Source of the DNA: Knoellia sp031844405
GTDB lineage: Bacteria; Actinomycetota; Actinomycetes; Actinomycetales; Dermatophilaceae
DNA: 64,000 bases
Direction of reading: 5' to 3'
Assembly (NCBI GenBank): GCA_031844405.1
Contig: JAUZVC010000001.1
Span: forward strand, 1,488,001 to 1,552,000
Below are positions 37,346 through 46,428 of this stretch, in pieces. Numbering within the stretch: the stretch's first letter is position 1; the number at the start of each line of letters is the position of its first letter. The notes beneath the pieces are model-generated. The model was not told the origin of the DNA. It saw only the letters and a list, made by a program, of their open reading frames with translations, and made no database searches. The position numbers were made by a program, and so were the translations under genes.

Positions 37346-38530
37346 GTGAGCGCGTACCTGGACCATGCCGCGACGACTCCCATGCGGGAGTCGGCCCGCG
37401 AGGCGTGGTCCGAGCAGGCACAGCGGGGCGGCAACCCGTCCTCGCTCCACACCTCCGGCCGCGCCGCCCGCGCGGTCGTCGAGGAGTCGCGCGAGCAGAT
37501 CGCCGACGCCCTCGGCGCACGCCCGTCCGAGGTCGTCTTCACCTCCGGGGGAACCGAGGCCGACAACCTCGCCGTCAAGGGCTCGTATGCCGCCCGCCAC
37601 CGGTCCGTGGGCGCCTCCCGTCTCGTGGCCAGCGGCATCGAGCACCACGCGGTCCTCGACCCGGTCCAGCACCTCCTGCGCCGTCAGGGCGCCGAGGTCA
37701 CGTGGCTCGAGCCCGACCGCTGCGGCCACATCTCCGTCGACGACCTCCGCGCCGCGCTCGCCGGCACCGACCCCGACTCGGTGGCGCTCGTCAGCGTCAT
37801 GTGGGCCAACAACGAGGTCGGCACGGTGCAGCCCGTCGCCGAGCTCGCTGCCGTCGCTCGTGATGCCGGAGTGCCCTTCCACACCGACGCGGTGCAGGCC
37901 GTCGGCCAGCTGCCCGTGGACTTCGCGCAGAGCGGAGCCGACCTCCTGACCGTCTCGGCGCACAAGGTCGGTGGTCCGGTCGGCGTCGGCGCCCTCCTCG
38001 CCCGCCGCGACGCCGCCCTCGTGCCCCTCGTGCACGGCGGTGGGCAGGAGCGGCACGTGCGCTCGGGCACGCTCGACGCGGCCGGCATACGGGCGTTCGC
38101 GGTGGCCCTCACCGAGGCGGTGGCCGAGCGGGAGACCGCGGCGGCACGGCTCACGGACCTGCGCGACCGGCTCATCACGGGAGCCCTCGGCCTCGATCTC
38201 GGCATCTCGGTGAGCGGCTGCTGGACCGCGGGCGACGCGACCGGCAGGCTGCCGGGCAACGCGCACCTCCTCGTGCCCGGGTGCGAGGGCGACTCGTTGC
38301 TCTACCTCCTCGACGCCGCCGGGGTCGAGTGCTCGACCGGGTCTGCCTGCCAGGCGGGCGTGCCGCAGCCGAGCCACGTGCTGCTCGCGATGGGCTACCC
38401 CGAGGTCGAGGCACGGGGGGCGCTGCGGCTCTCGCTCGGCCACACCTCGACCCAGGTCGACGTCGACGCGTTCCTCGCCGCGCTGCCCGCCGTCGTCGAG
38501 CGCGCCCGTCGGGCGAGCGGGGCGGCCTGA
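37346..38530 (+). CDS. Cysteine desulfurase (NifS/IscS type)
   Basis: 394 residues. It frees sulfur from cysteine as an enzyme persulfide using PLP. YLDHAATTPM is the N-terminal signature; SAHKVGGPVGVG holds the PLP lysine; CSTGSACQAG holds the persulfide cysteine. GTG 37346 follows TAGGAT (37334-37339) by six bases, a leaderless start. Its stop overlaps the mnmA ATG by one base, implying that its main acceptor is MnmA in tRNA thiolation. Iron-sulfur assembly is not excluded. Confidence 0.94.
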   Translation: MSAYLDHAATTPMRESAREAWSEQAQRGGNPSSLHTSGRAARAVVEESREQIADALGARPSEVVFTSGGTEADNLAVKGSYAARHRSVGASRLVASGIEHHAVLDPVQHLLRRQGAEVTWLEPDRCGHISVDDLRAALAGTDPDSVALVSVMWANNEVGTVQPVAELAAVARDAGVPFHTDAVQAVGQLPVDFAQSGADLLTVSAHKVGGPVGVGALLARRDAALVPLVHGGGQERHVRSGTLDAAGIRAFAVALTEAVAERETAAARLTDLRDRLITGALGLDLGISVSGCWTAGDATGRLPGNAHLLVPGCEGDSLLYLLDAAGVECSTGSACQAGVPQPSHVLLAMGYPEVEARGALRLSLGHTSTQVDVDAFLAALPAVVERARRASGAA

Positions 38531-39654
38531 TGCGGGTCGTCGCCGCGATGAGCGGGGGAGTCGACTCGGCGGTCGCCGCGGCCCGGATGCTCGACGCCGG
38601 GCACGAGGTCGTCGGCGTGCACCTGGCCCTGTCGCGCTCGGCGGCGACGCTGCGGGAGTCGGCCCGCGGCTGCTGCACGATCGAGGACGCCGGCGACGCC
38701 CGCCGCGTGGCCGACCGGCTCGGCATCCCGTTCTACGTCTGGGACATGGCCGAGCGGTTCCAGCGCGACGTGATGGACGACTTCGTCGCGGAGTACGCCG
38801 CAGGGCGCACACCGAACCCCTGCCTGCGCTGCAACGAGTCGATCAAGTTCGCAGCGCTGCTCGACAAGGCGCTGGCGCTCGGGTTCGACGCGGTGGCGAC
38901 CGGTCACTACGCGCAGGTCGTCGAGCGGGTGGGACCGGACGGCGAGGTCGTGCGCGAGCTGCACCGGGCGGTCGACGCCGACAAGGACCAGTCCTACGTC
39001 CTCGGCGTGCTCGACGCCGACCAGCTCGCCCGGGCGTTCTTCCCCCTCGGCGACACGACGAAGCCACGGATCCGCGAGGAGGCCGCCGCGCGCGGGTTCT
39101 CGGTCGCGAAGAAGCCGGACTCCTACGACATCTGCTTCATCGCCGACGGCGACACCCGCGGGTGGCTCACCTCACGCCTCGGAGAGCAGCCAGGAGAGAT
39201 CGTCGACGCCGACAGCGGGGAGGTCGTCGGCACGCACCAAGGGGCCTACGGCTTCACCGTCGGGCAGCGGCGCGGCCTGGGGCTCGACCGCTCGGCCCTC
39301 GACGGCGACCCGCGCTACGTCGTCGGTGTCGACGCACCCACCAACCGCGTCCTCATCGGCACCTCGGACCTCCTCGGCGTCGACCTGCTCACCGCTGACC
39401 ACGCCCGCTGGTGCGGCCCGGCGCCCACCTCGGACGTCCGCGTCGGCGCGCAGGTGCGTGCGCACGGCGAGGAGGTCGCGGCGTGGGCCCGCGTCGACGA
39501 CACCGACCCCGAGGTCGTCCACGTGCGGCTCGACTCGCGGCTGCGCGGCGTCGCGCCGGGCCAGTCGGTCGTGCTCTACGAGGGCACCCGGGTCGTCGGG
39601 TCCGCGACGATCGCCGCGACCTCCCGCCAGCGGGTCGGTCAGGGCGCCGGGTAG
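38530..39654 (+). CDS. mnmA: tRNA-uridine 2-sulfurtransferase
   Basis: 374 residues. MnmA thiolates U34 of tRNA-Lys, -Glu and -Gln. The PP-loop AAMSGGVDSAV binds ATP; NPCLRCNESIKF and SYDICFIADGD hold the two catalytic cysteines; TGHYAQV is the family block. Coupled to the cysteine desulfurase by TGATG. The 3' end overlaps the convergent peptidase gene by 16 bases. Confidence 0.96.
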   Translation: MRVVAAMSGGVDSAVAAARMLDAGHEVVGVHLALSRSAATLRESARGCCTIEDAGDARRVADRLGIPFYVWDMAERFQRDVMDDFVAEYAAGRTPNPCLRCNESIKFAALLDKALALGFDAVATGHYAQVVERVGPDGEVVRELHRAVDADKDQSYVLGVLDADQLARAFFPLGDTTKPRIREEAAARGFSVAKKPDSYDICFIADGDTRGWLTSRLGEQPGEIVDADSGEVVGTHQGAYGFTVGQRRGLGLDRSALDGDPRYVVGVDAPTNRVLIGTSDLLGVDLLTADHARWCGPAPTSDVRVGAQVRAHGEEVAAWARVDDTDPEVVHVRLDSRLRGVAPGQSVVLYEGTRVVGSATIAATSRQRVGQGAG

Positions 39655-40484
39655 CTCTGCGTCCCGTAGCCCTTGCGCATCGACGCACGGGTGAAGAGGA
39701 GCCAGTTGGCGCGCGGCGCGCTCGTGAGGCTGCCCGAACCGCCGGCGGCCGCTATGACGCGCGAGGTGTGGCTCGCCGTCTGGCTGCCCCACTGGCTGTC
39801 GAGGGTCGTCGGCAGCCCCCAGACCCAGCGGCAGATCTCCTGCGCGGCGCGCACCTGCGCCGACGAGCCGGTGCTGAAGCTCACCGTCGACGGGCCCGCC
39901 ACCTCGTTGTCCACGTGGATGTGGTTGCTGTGGTCGCTCGGGTGCGAACCGTAGGTGAGGACGTCGCGGAAGTAGCGGTGCACCGAGGCCGCCGTCGCCC
40001 AGTAGCGGCGGCGCTCGGGCGCCTTGTCGGCCTCGGCCCAGTTCATCCAGATGTCGCGTCGGGCGAAGAACCGTCGCACCGGGTTGCCGCCGCTCGTCTT
40101 CGTGTAGACGTGAGTGAGGTCGAACCCCACGCCGTTGTTGTGGGCGGACGTGACCCGTCCGTCGTAGTGCACGCCGAGGCAGCCGACCCGGTAGGGCGCG
40201 CCGAAGGAACTGGGCACGTTCGCGGCCCAGAAGTCCATCCACTGCCCCATCTGGTCGTGGAAGCTCGGCCGGTAGCCGAAGGACGTGAGGTCGCCCAGGT
40301 TGATGTAGAACGTCGGCACGCCTCCGACGCCGGGGTAGCTCGTGATCGTGCCGTGCGCCGCGGCGGGCCCGGCGCCGGCCACCGTGAGACCGGTGAGGCC
40401 GAGGGCGGCGCCACCGGCGAGGCCGGTGACGAGGCTGCGGCGCGAGGGGGCGCCGAAGGGGGTGGAGCCGTGGTCGGTTGCCAT
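39639..40484 (-). CDS. Tat-exported LAS-type (M15/extensin-C-like) peptidase
   Basis: 281 residues, with AAAGGA before the ATG. The N-terminus has a twin-arginine signal (SRRSLVTGLAGGAALG, cleavage probably near AAAHG, about 43-47). The mature part contains SAHNNGVGFD and HSNHIHVD, which match the zinc-ligand pattern SxHxxGxxxD and HxH of LAS metallopeptidases that cut peptidoglycan cross-links or stems. Spacing between the two is longer than usual, so the assignment is tentative. Overlap of its end with mnmA is unusual but short. Confidence 0.65.
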   Translation of the reverse strand: MATDHGSTPFGAPSRRSLVTGLAGGAALGLTGLTVAGAGPAAAHGTITSYPGVGGVPTFYINLGDLTSFGYRPSFHDQMGQWMDFWAANVPSSFGAPYRVGCLGVHYDGRVTSAHNNGVGFDLTHVYTKTSGGNPVRRFFARRDIWMNWAEADKAPERRRYWATAASVHRYFRDVLTYGSHPSDHSNHIHVDNEVAGPSTVSFSTGSSAQVRAAQEICRWVWGLPTTLDSQWGSQTASHTSRVIAAAGGSGSLTSAPRANWLLFTRASMRKGYGTQSYPAP

Positions 40485-40601
40485 GACGGGGTCCTTTCCG
40501 TATGCCGGCCGGCCCGGTGTCGGTCGGTCCTCACCACGGTGGTCCGCGCCGCTGCCGAACCGCTGCGGTTCCGCTGCGACCCCGCTGCGGGTCAGGACTC
40601 G

Positions 40602-40646
40602 TTGCGTCCGGCGAGGTGACGGTGGGGCAACCACAGTTGCGGACGC
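40602..40646 (-). repeat. 45-bp extragenic element, copy 2
   Basis: Reverse-oriented copy of the element at 15753-15797 (38 of 45 identical). Inverted ends TGCGTCCG and CGGACGCA are retained, and the centre can fold as GCAAC/GTTGC. It lies between the peptidase start and the end of the MocR gene. Confidence 0.75.
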
Positions 40647-40661
40647 ACGCAGCGCGATGGG

Positions 40662-42080
40662 TCAGGTGAGACCGCGGGCGAGGGCGCGGACGGCGAGGTC
40701 CGCGCGCGACTCGGGCAGGCCGGCATACCCGATCACGAGGCCGCGCCGCTCCGACTCGACGGCGTAGGCCGAGAGCGGGCCCACTGCGACGCCGTGGCGC
40801 AGGAGCGACATGGCGACCTCGTGGTCGTCGACGTCGTCGCCCAGGGTCAGGACGAGGTGGAGGCCGGCGTCGACGCCGCTGAGCCGGTGGTCGGGGAGGT
40901 GGCGGGCGAGGGCGGCGACGAGGCGGGCGCGTCGGCCGGCATACGTCCGCGCGGCGCGCGCGTGGTGCGCCGCGAGCGAGCCGTTGGCGATGAACTCGGC
41001 CAACGCCTCGCCGGTCATCTCGTTGACGAGCAGTCCGCGCCGCTCGAGCTCGGTGCGGATCCGGTCGCGCAGGTGTCGCGGTGGTGCGAGCCACGAAACG
41101 CGCAGGGTCGGCACGAGGATCTTCGAGGCCGTCCCCAGATAGAGGACGTGGTCGTCGGCGCCCTCGAGCGAGCGCAGGGCGGGCAGCGGGGAGACGTCGT
41201 AGCGGAACTCGCCGTCGTAGTCGTCCTCGAGGACGAGGGCGTCGGAGCTGCGTGCCCAGTCGAGCAGCGCGGTCCGGCGAACGACCGGCATACGGGCTCC
41301 GAGGGGGTACTGGTGCGACGGCGTGACGTAGACCGCGGCGTCGGTGCGGCGCAGCATCGCCGGGTCGAGCCCGTCGTCGTCGACGGGGAGGGCCCGCACG
41401 CGACATCCGCTGTCGGAGAACGCCGTCCACGCCTCGACGTAGCCCGGGTCCTCGACGGCGACGCTGCGACCGCGCAGGCCGAGCGCCTCGGGCAGCGCCT
41501 GGACGGTGGCGCTCACGCCGGGGGTGACGAGCAGGTCCTCGGGGTCGAGGGCGATGCCCCGGCTGCGCCGGATGTGGTCGGCGAGGACCGTCCGCAGCCG
41601 GGTGTGCGAGGGGCCGCTGTCGAGGTCGTTGGTCGGCACGAGCGAGGCCGCGTGCCGCCACGCCCGGCGCCACGCCGTGCGGTCGAGGAAGCCGATGTCG
41701 GGTCGCCCCGGCCGCAGGTCGTACTGCACCTCCGCACGGGCGGGCCGGGAGGGCGCCGCGCGGCAGGGAGCCATCGGCTCGACCGACGAGAGCGCGCCGG
41801 CGCGGGCCGCCCGGTCGGCGCCCGCGGCCACGGTCGCGCCCGACCCCGGGCGGGCCTCGATGAAGCCGGCCGAGGCGAGCTCGTCGTAGGCCGCGACGAC
41901 GGGTCCGCGTGACACCCGGAGCTCGGAGGCGAGCACCCGCGTGGAAGGGAGCGGGTCACCCGGACGGAGCCGTCCCTCGCGCAGCTGGGTGACGAGGGCG
42001 TCGGCGATCCGGTGGCGCAGGGGCCGGTCGCCGTCGTCGAGGACGAGAGGCAGGTCGACCGAGCGGGCGGAACGCGGCAT
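40662..42080 (-). CDS. MocR/PdxR-type GntR-aminotransferase regulator
   Basis: 472 residues. An N-terminal GntR winged helix (about 20-75, LREGRLRPGDPLPSTRVLA) is fused to a fold-type I aminotransferase domain (about 110-470) with the PLP lysine in YLGTASKILVPTLRVSW. Such regulators sense PLP and often control B6 genes. It is divergent from a PNPOx-fold gene with about 80 bases between, which supports that role. ATG 42080 lies seven bases after TATGGT; ATG 42092 would add four residues inside the promoter. The gap carries direct repeats of the type TGGTCC/TGGTTCTGG, possible operators. Confidence 0.88.
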   Translation of the reverse strand: MPRSARSVDLPLVLDDGDRPLRHRIADALVTQLREGRLRPGDPLPSTRVLASELRVSRGPVVAAYDELASAGFIEARPGSGATVAAGADRAARAGALSSVEPMAPCRAAPSRPARAEVQYDLRPGRPDIGFLDRTAWRRAWRHAASLVPTNDLDSGPSHTRLRTVLADHIRRSRGIALDPEDLLVTPGVSATVQALPEALGLRGRSVAVEDPGYVEAWTAFSDSGCRVRALPVDDDGLDPAMLRRTDAAVYVTPSHQYPLGARMPVVRRTALLDWARSSDALVLEDDYDGEFRYDVSPLPALRSLEGADDHVLYLGTASKILVPTLRVSWLAPPRHLRDRIRTELERRGLLVNEMTGEALAEFIANGSLAAHHARAARTYAGRRARLVAALARHLPDHRLSGVDAGLHLVLTLGDDVDDHEVAMSLLRHGVAVGPLSAYAVESERRGLVIGYAGLPESRADLAVRALARGLT

Positions 42081-42159
42081 GCGGCGAACCATACTGGTCC
42101 TTCATCAGTGGCGATAGTGGTTCTGGATCGAGGTCCACTTCACGCCGAGGATGGTCCGC

Positions 42160-42801
42160 ATGACGTCCCTCGCCCTGCACCGGCACAAGGAGCGCGGCAG
42201 CACCGAGCGCGCCGTCCTCGACGCGATCCTCGACGACGTCCTCGCCGGCACGCTGAGCACGGTCGTCGACGGGCAGCCGTGGGTCGTGCCCATGCTCTTC
42301 GCGCGTCAGGGCGACCGCGTCCTCCTGCACGGCAGCACGGGCGCGGGCGCGCTGCGGCACGTCGCCGCCGGCGCACCCGCCGCCCTCGCAGTCGTCGCCG
42401 TCGATGCGCTGGTCGTCGGCCACACGACCTTCGACTCCTCCGCGAACTACCGCTCGGCCGTCGTCCACGGACACCTCGAGCCGCTGCCCGACGACGAGCG
42501 GGCGGCCGCGCTCGACGCGCTGTCCGAGCGGATCCTGCCCGGTCGCACCACCGAGGTGCGCCCGATGACGCGGCAGGAGATGGCCAGGACCCTCGTCATG
42601 GCGATGCCGATCACCGAGGGAGCCTTCATGACCAAGACCCGCACGGGCACGGCGAGCGCCCCGGACGAGGAGACCCGCGCCTGGCACGGGGTCGTCGAGC
42701 TGCGCACCGTCGCCCTGCCGCCGCAGCCCGCACCGACCTCCGTCACGGCCGAGGTCCCTGCGTCGGTGCGCGAGTTCGCGAGTGCGAGAGTTCTCGCGTG
42801 A
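42160..42801 (+). CDS. PNPOx-fold (pyridoxamine phosphate oxidase-like) flavoprotein
   Basis: 213 residues from the ATG at 42160, preceded by GAGGA; ATG 42151 is an alternative. The split-barrel pattern VVDGQPWVVPMLFARQGDRVLLHG and FDSSANYRSAVVHG is typical of FMN-binding PNPOx-like proteins of about 200-220 residues. Divergent position to a MocR/PdxR regulator suggests a link to B6 or flavin metabolism. Its stop overlaps the GTG of the MetE-like gene (GTGA). Confidence 0.82.
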   Translation: MTSLALHRHKERGSTERAVLDAILDDVLAGTLSTVVDGQPWVVPMLFARQGDRVLLHGSTGAGALRHVAAGAPAALAVVAVDALVVGHTTFDSSANYRSAVVHGHLEPLPDDERAAALDALSERILPGRTTEVRPMTRQEMARTLVMAMPITEGAFMTKTRTGTASAPDEETRAWHGVVELRTVALPPQPAPTSVTAEVPASVREFASARVLA

Positions 42802-43799
42802 CACACGTATCCGGAGTCGGTTCCTGGCCGGGGGAGTCCGCACGCGAGGCCATCGTGACCGTGCGCGACCTCCTCACGGACGCCGACGGACTCGGCCTGC
42901 CCTACCTTCCCGAGCTGCCCGCCCGCGGGCCCGGAGCCGACGTCATCGGCCGGTCCGCGGCACTGCTCGCCGACCTCGCCGTCGACCTCCAGCCGTCGGG
43001 CTGGCGCTTCACCGACCGCCCGGGCCGCGACCACGCGCGCGCCGCCTCGCTGTGGCGCCAGGACCTCGACGAGCTCGCCGAGGCCTACGACGGGTATGCC
43101 GGCCCGCTCAAGATCCAGGTCGCCGGCCCCTGGACGCTCGCGGCGTCGATCGAGCTCAACCGGGGCGAGCGCTCCGTCACCGACGAGGGCGCCCGGCGCG
43201 ACCTCGTCGCCTCGCTCGCCGAGGGCGTGCGCCGGCACGTCGCCGAGGTGCGACGCCTCGTGCCCGGTGCCGTCGTCACCGTGCAGGTCGACGAGCCGTC
43301 CGTGCTGTCCGTCCTGCGCGGCGAGCTGCCCACCGCCTCCGGCTACGGCCGGGTGAGGGCGGTCGACCGCGTCGAGGTGGCGGCCGGCATACGGGAGGTT
43401 CGCGAGGCGCACGACGGTGACGTCGTCCTGCACTCGTGCCACCCGGCTGCGCCCGTCGAGCTCCTCGCGTCGACCGGGGTGAGCGCCCTCGCGCTCGACC
43501 TCACCGAGGCCTCGCCACAGCGTTGGGAGCAGGTCGCCGAGGCCGTCGAGTCCGGGACGAGGCTCTGGGCCGGGGTCGTCCCGACGACGGTGCCGGCCTC
43601 CGCGGCCGACGCGGTCCGGGCAGCGACCGCCCGCGTCCTCGACGGGTTCGCCCGGGTCGGCCTGCCGGTCGCGGCCCTCGCCGACGTCACCGTGACGCCG
43701 GCCTGCGGACTGCCCTCGCTCACACCCCGGGGGGCCGTCGACGTTTCACGGGTGGCGGTCGCCACCGCCCGCGAGCTCACCGAGAAGGAGCAGGACTGA
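42798..43799 (+). CDS. MetE C-terminal-domain-like protein
   Basis: 333 residues. It corresponds to the catalytic barrel of cobalamin-independent methionine synthase without the N-terminal half. The zinc-site pattern is retained: HSCHP (His and Cys) and TPACGL (Cys). It resembles Rv3015c of M. tuberculosis, encoded in the same neighbourhood between trmU and ligA. Possible roles are methyl transfer to a small thiol or a folate-independent methionine synthase; not proven. Overlaps both neighbours by 1-4 bases. Confidence 0.82.
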   Translation: MTHVSGVGSWPGESAREAIVTVRDLLTDADGLGLPYLPELPARGPGADVIGRSAALLADLAVDLQPSGWRFTDRPGRDHARAASLWRQDLDELAEAYDGYAGPLKIQVAGPWTLAASIELNRGERSVTDEGARRDLVASLAEGVRRHVAEVRRLVPGAVVTVQVDEPSVLSVLRGELPTASGYGRVRAVDRVEVAAGIREVREAHDGDVVLHSCHPAAPVELLASTGVSALALDLTEASPQRWEQVAEAVESGTRLWAGVVPTTVPASAADAVRAATARVLDGFARVGLPVAALADVTVTPACGLPSLTPRGAVDVSRVAVATARELTEKEQD

Positions 43800-44806
43800 T
43801 GTCACCCGTGCCCAGGGTCCCGTGGCAGGCGAAGTACCTCGCGCTCGTCCTCATCTGGGGCTCGAGCTTCCTGCTCATGAAGGTCGGGCTCGAGTCGCTC
43901 TCGGCGGTGCAGATCGCCGCGCTGCGGCTCGTCACCGGTGCGGCGACGATCCTCACGCTGCTGTGGATGCGCGGTGGCTCGCTGCCCCGTGAGCGCTGGG
44001 TGTGGGGGCACCTCGTCGTCACCGGCCTGCTGCTCGGCACCATCCCCTTCACTCTCTTCGCGTTGTCGGAGACGCGGGTCAGCTCGGCGCTCGCAGGCAT
44101 CGGCAACGCGACGACGCCCATCGCCACCGTGCTCGCGACCATGGCCTTCCTGCCCGGCGCCCGGGCGACCCGCCCCAAGGTCGTCGCCGTCGTCATCGGC
44201 TTCCTCGGCGTCGTGACGATCATGCAGCCGTGGACCTCGGCGCGGCCCGACCTCGTCGGCTTCGGCATGGCCCTGGCCGGCGGGGTCTGCTACGGCCTCG
44301 GCTGGACCTACAACCGCCGCTTCCTCGCGCGGGCCGACCTCGGCGGGCTGAGCCAGCCGGCGGCCACGCTCCTCATGGGCTGCCTGCTCATGGTGCCGGT
44401 GACGCTCGTCTGGGGGCTGTTGCAGCCGGGGGGCGTCGGGTCGATCTGGGCCTACGACACCGCACGCCTCGGCACGTCGACGATCGAGGCGGGCAGCGAC
44501 GGCGGCGGGTGGGCCTGGCTGCCCCTGCTCTGCATCCTCGCCCTCGGCATCGTCGGCACCGGCGCGGCCTACATCCTCCAGTTCGACGTCGTGCGCGGCG
44601 CCGGGCCGGTCGTCGGCTCGACGATCACCTACCTCATCCCGATCGTCTCGGTGCTCCTCGGGGTTCTCGTGCTCGGTGAGGCGCTCGGCGTGTGGGAGGT
44701 CGTCGGCTTCGTCATCGTCCTCGCCGCCGCCGCGGTCATCAACGCCCCGGCGCGACGGGTGGCCACGCCGGCGCCCGCGGCGGCGCCGGCGGTTCCTCGC
44801 GCCTGA
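43799..44806 (+). CDS. EamA/DMT-family transporter
   Basis: 335 residues with ten hydrophobic segments in two EamA repeats (first from ALVLIWGSSFLLMKVGLESL, second from LVGFGMALAGGVCYGLGWTY). Drug/metabolite transporters of this type export amino acids or metabolites; the substrate is unknown. The ATG overlaps the stop of the MetE-like gene. Its own stop lies inside the loop of a terminator hairpin. Confidence 0.9.
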   Translation: MSPVPRVPWQAKYLALVLIWGSSFLLMKVGLESLSAVQIAALRLVTGAATILTLLWMRGGSLPRERWVWGHLVVTGLLLGTIPFTLFALSETRVSSALAGIGNATTPIATVLATMAFLPGARATRPKVVAVVIGFLGVVTIMQPWTSARPDLVGFGMALAGGVCYGLGWTYNRRFLARADLGGLSQPAATLLMGCLLMVPVTLVWGLLQPGGVGSIWAYDTARLGTSTIEAGSDGGGWAWLPLLCILALGIVGTGAAYILQFDVVRGAGPVVGSTITYLIPIVSVLLGVLVLGEALGVWEVVGFVIVLAAAAVINAPARRVATPAPAAAPAVPRA

Positions 44807-44819
44807 CCGAGGAACCGCC
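44788..44819. terminator. Bidirectional terminator spanning the transporter stop
   Basis: A 12-bp perfect stem (44788-44799 with 44808-44819) with an eight-base loop that contains the TGA stop of the transporter gene. The convergent ligase gene ends at 44826. Confidence 0.8.
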
Positions 44820-44825
44820 GACCGG

Positions 44826-46337
44826 TCAGGCCGAGGTCGGGGCCTTGACCTCGCGCCGCAGGATCTTGCCCGTCGGGCCCTTGGGGAGCTCGTCGAGCAG
44901 CCAGACCTGCCGCGGGTACTTGTAGGCGGCGATCCGCTCCTTCGTGAAGGCGATGATGTCCTCCGGCGTCGCCGTCGAGCCCTCGCGCAGCGCGACCCCG
45001 GCACCGACCTGCTCGCCGAGGAGGTCGTCGGGGACGGCCACGACCGCGACCTCGAGGACGTCGGGGTGCTGGTAGATGACCTCCTCGACCTCGCGCGGGT
45101 AGACGTTCATGCCGCCGCGCAGGATCATGTCCTTCTTGCGGTCGACGATGGTGAAGTAGCCCTCGTCGTCGCGGGTCGCGAGGTCGCCGGTCCGGAACCA
45201 GCCGTCGGGGATGGCCTCGGCCGTCGCCTCCGGGTTGTCCCAGTAGCCCTTCATGACGTTGTCGCCGCGGATCGCGATCTCGCCGACCTCGCCGTTCGCG
45301 ACCTCGTGGCCCTCGAGGTCGACGACGCGCATCTCGCAGCCGGGGATCGCCAAGCCGATCGTGCCGGGCTTGCGCTCGCGGTCGGGCATGTTGAACGAGG
45401 CGACCGGCGACGTCTCGGACAGGCCGTATCCCTCGAGGATGACGCAGCCGAACTTCTCCTCGAAGGCCTTCATCACCTCGAGCGGCATCGCCGACCCACC
45501 GGACGCGCAGGTGCGCAGCGACGAGGCGTCGAGCGAGTCCGAGTCCGGGTGGTTGAGGATCGCGGCATACATCGTCGGGACGCCCTGCATGACGGTGACC
45601 TTCTCGTCGCCGATGACCTTGATGGCCGCCGCCGGGTCGAAGCGCGGGATGAGCGCGAGCGAGGCGCCGACCCGCACCGCGGCGTTGAGCCCGACCACGA
45701 GCCCGAAGACGTGGAAGAGGGGAAGGCAGCCCATGATGACGTCGTCGGGGGTGATCTGCTGGATGACCTCGGCGCAGCGCATCGCGTTGAGCGAGACGTT
45801 GTCGTGGGTGAGCTCGGCGCCCTTGGGGCGGCCGGTCGTGCCCGAGGTGTAGAGGATGATCGCGGTGTCGTCGCCCTCGCGCTCGGTGGGCTCGGTGATC
45901 GGCTGGCCGCCCTCGAACGAGCCCTCGACCGGGCCCATCGGCCCGCACGGGACGACTGTCGTGCCGGACGTCTGCGCGCCCTTGGTCGCCTCGTCGACGA
46001 AGTCGGGCCAGACGAAGGCGACCTTGGCGCCCGAGTTCGTGAAGAAGAAGTCGATCTCGCCGGCCTTGAGCAGCGGGTTCATCGGGACGACGACACCGCC
46101 CGCGAGCAGCGTCCCGAAGAACGCGACGGGGAAGGCGGGAACGTTGGGCAGGATGAGCGCGACCCGGTCGCCGGGCTGGATCCCGTTGGCGCGCAGCGCT
46201 CCTGCCAGCTTCGCCGCCATGGCGTGGAGCTGGCCGTAGGTGACGTCCTGCCCACCCACCTTGAGGGCCGGGCGGTCAGGGCTCGACGTGGCGGTGCGGA
46301 CGAGGTGCGATGCGAGGTTGGACTCTGCGCTGCCCAT
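44826..46337 (-). CDS. AMP-binding acyl-CoA ligase (long-chain type)
   Basis: 503 residues, with AAAGGAG before the ATG. P-loop ILYTSGTTGRPKGAELTH, A5 block GYGLSETSPV, hinge and A8 block GWFRTGDLATRDDEGYFTIV, and the C-terminal catalytic lysine in PTGKILRREV are all present. It activates a carboxylic acid, probably a fatty acid, to acyl-CoA. An extended frame upstream to 46436 lacks conserved sequence. It is divergent from the DinB-like gene. Confidence 0.92.
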   Translation of the reverse strand: MGSAESNLASHLVRTATSSPDRPALKVGGQDVTYGQLHAMAAKLAGALRANGIQPGDRVALILPNVPAFPVAFFGTLLAGGVVVPMNPLLKAGEIDFFFTNSGAKVAFVWPDFVDEATKGAQTSGTTVVPCGPMGPVEGSFEGGQPITEPTEREGDDTAIILYTSGTTGRPKGAELTHDNVSLNAMRCAEVIQQITPDDVIMGCLPLFHVFGLVVGLNAAVRVGASLALIPRFDPAAAIKVIGDEKVTVMQGVPTMYAAILNHPDSDSLDASSLRTCASGGSAMPLEVMKAFEEKFGCVILEGYGLSETSPVASFNMPDRERKPGTIGLAIPGCEMRVVDLEGHEVANGEVGEIAIRGDNVMKGYWDNPEATAEAIPDGWFRTGDLATRDDEGYFTIVDRKKDMILRGGMNVYPREVEEVIYQHPDVLEVAVVAVPDDLLGEQVGAGVALREGSTATPEDIIAFTKERIAAYKYPRQVWLLDELPKGPTGKILRREVKAPTSA

Positions 46338-46428
46338 GGGCTGGCTCCTTTGCCGTGACGGGGTCGTCGGCCATTGTGGTCCGCCGCGCCGTCGCGTGGG
46401 GAGAGCGCCGCCTGAAAGACTCCTGAGC

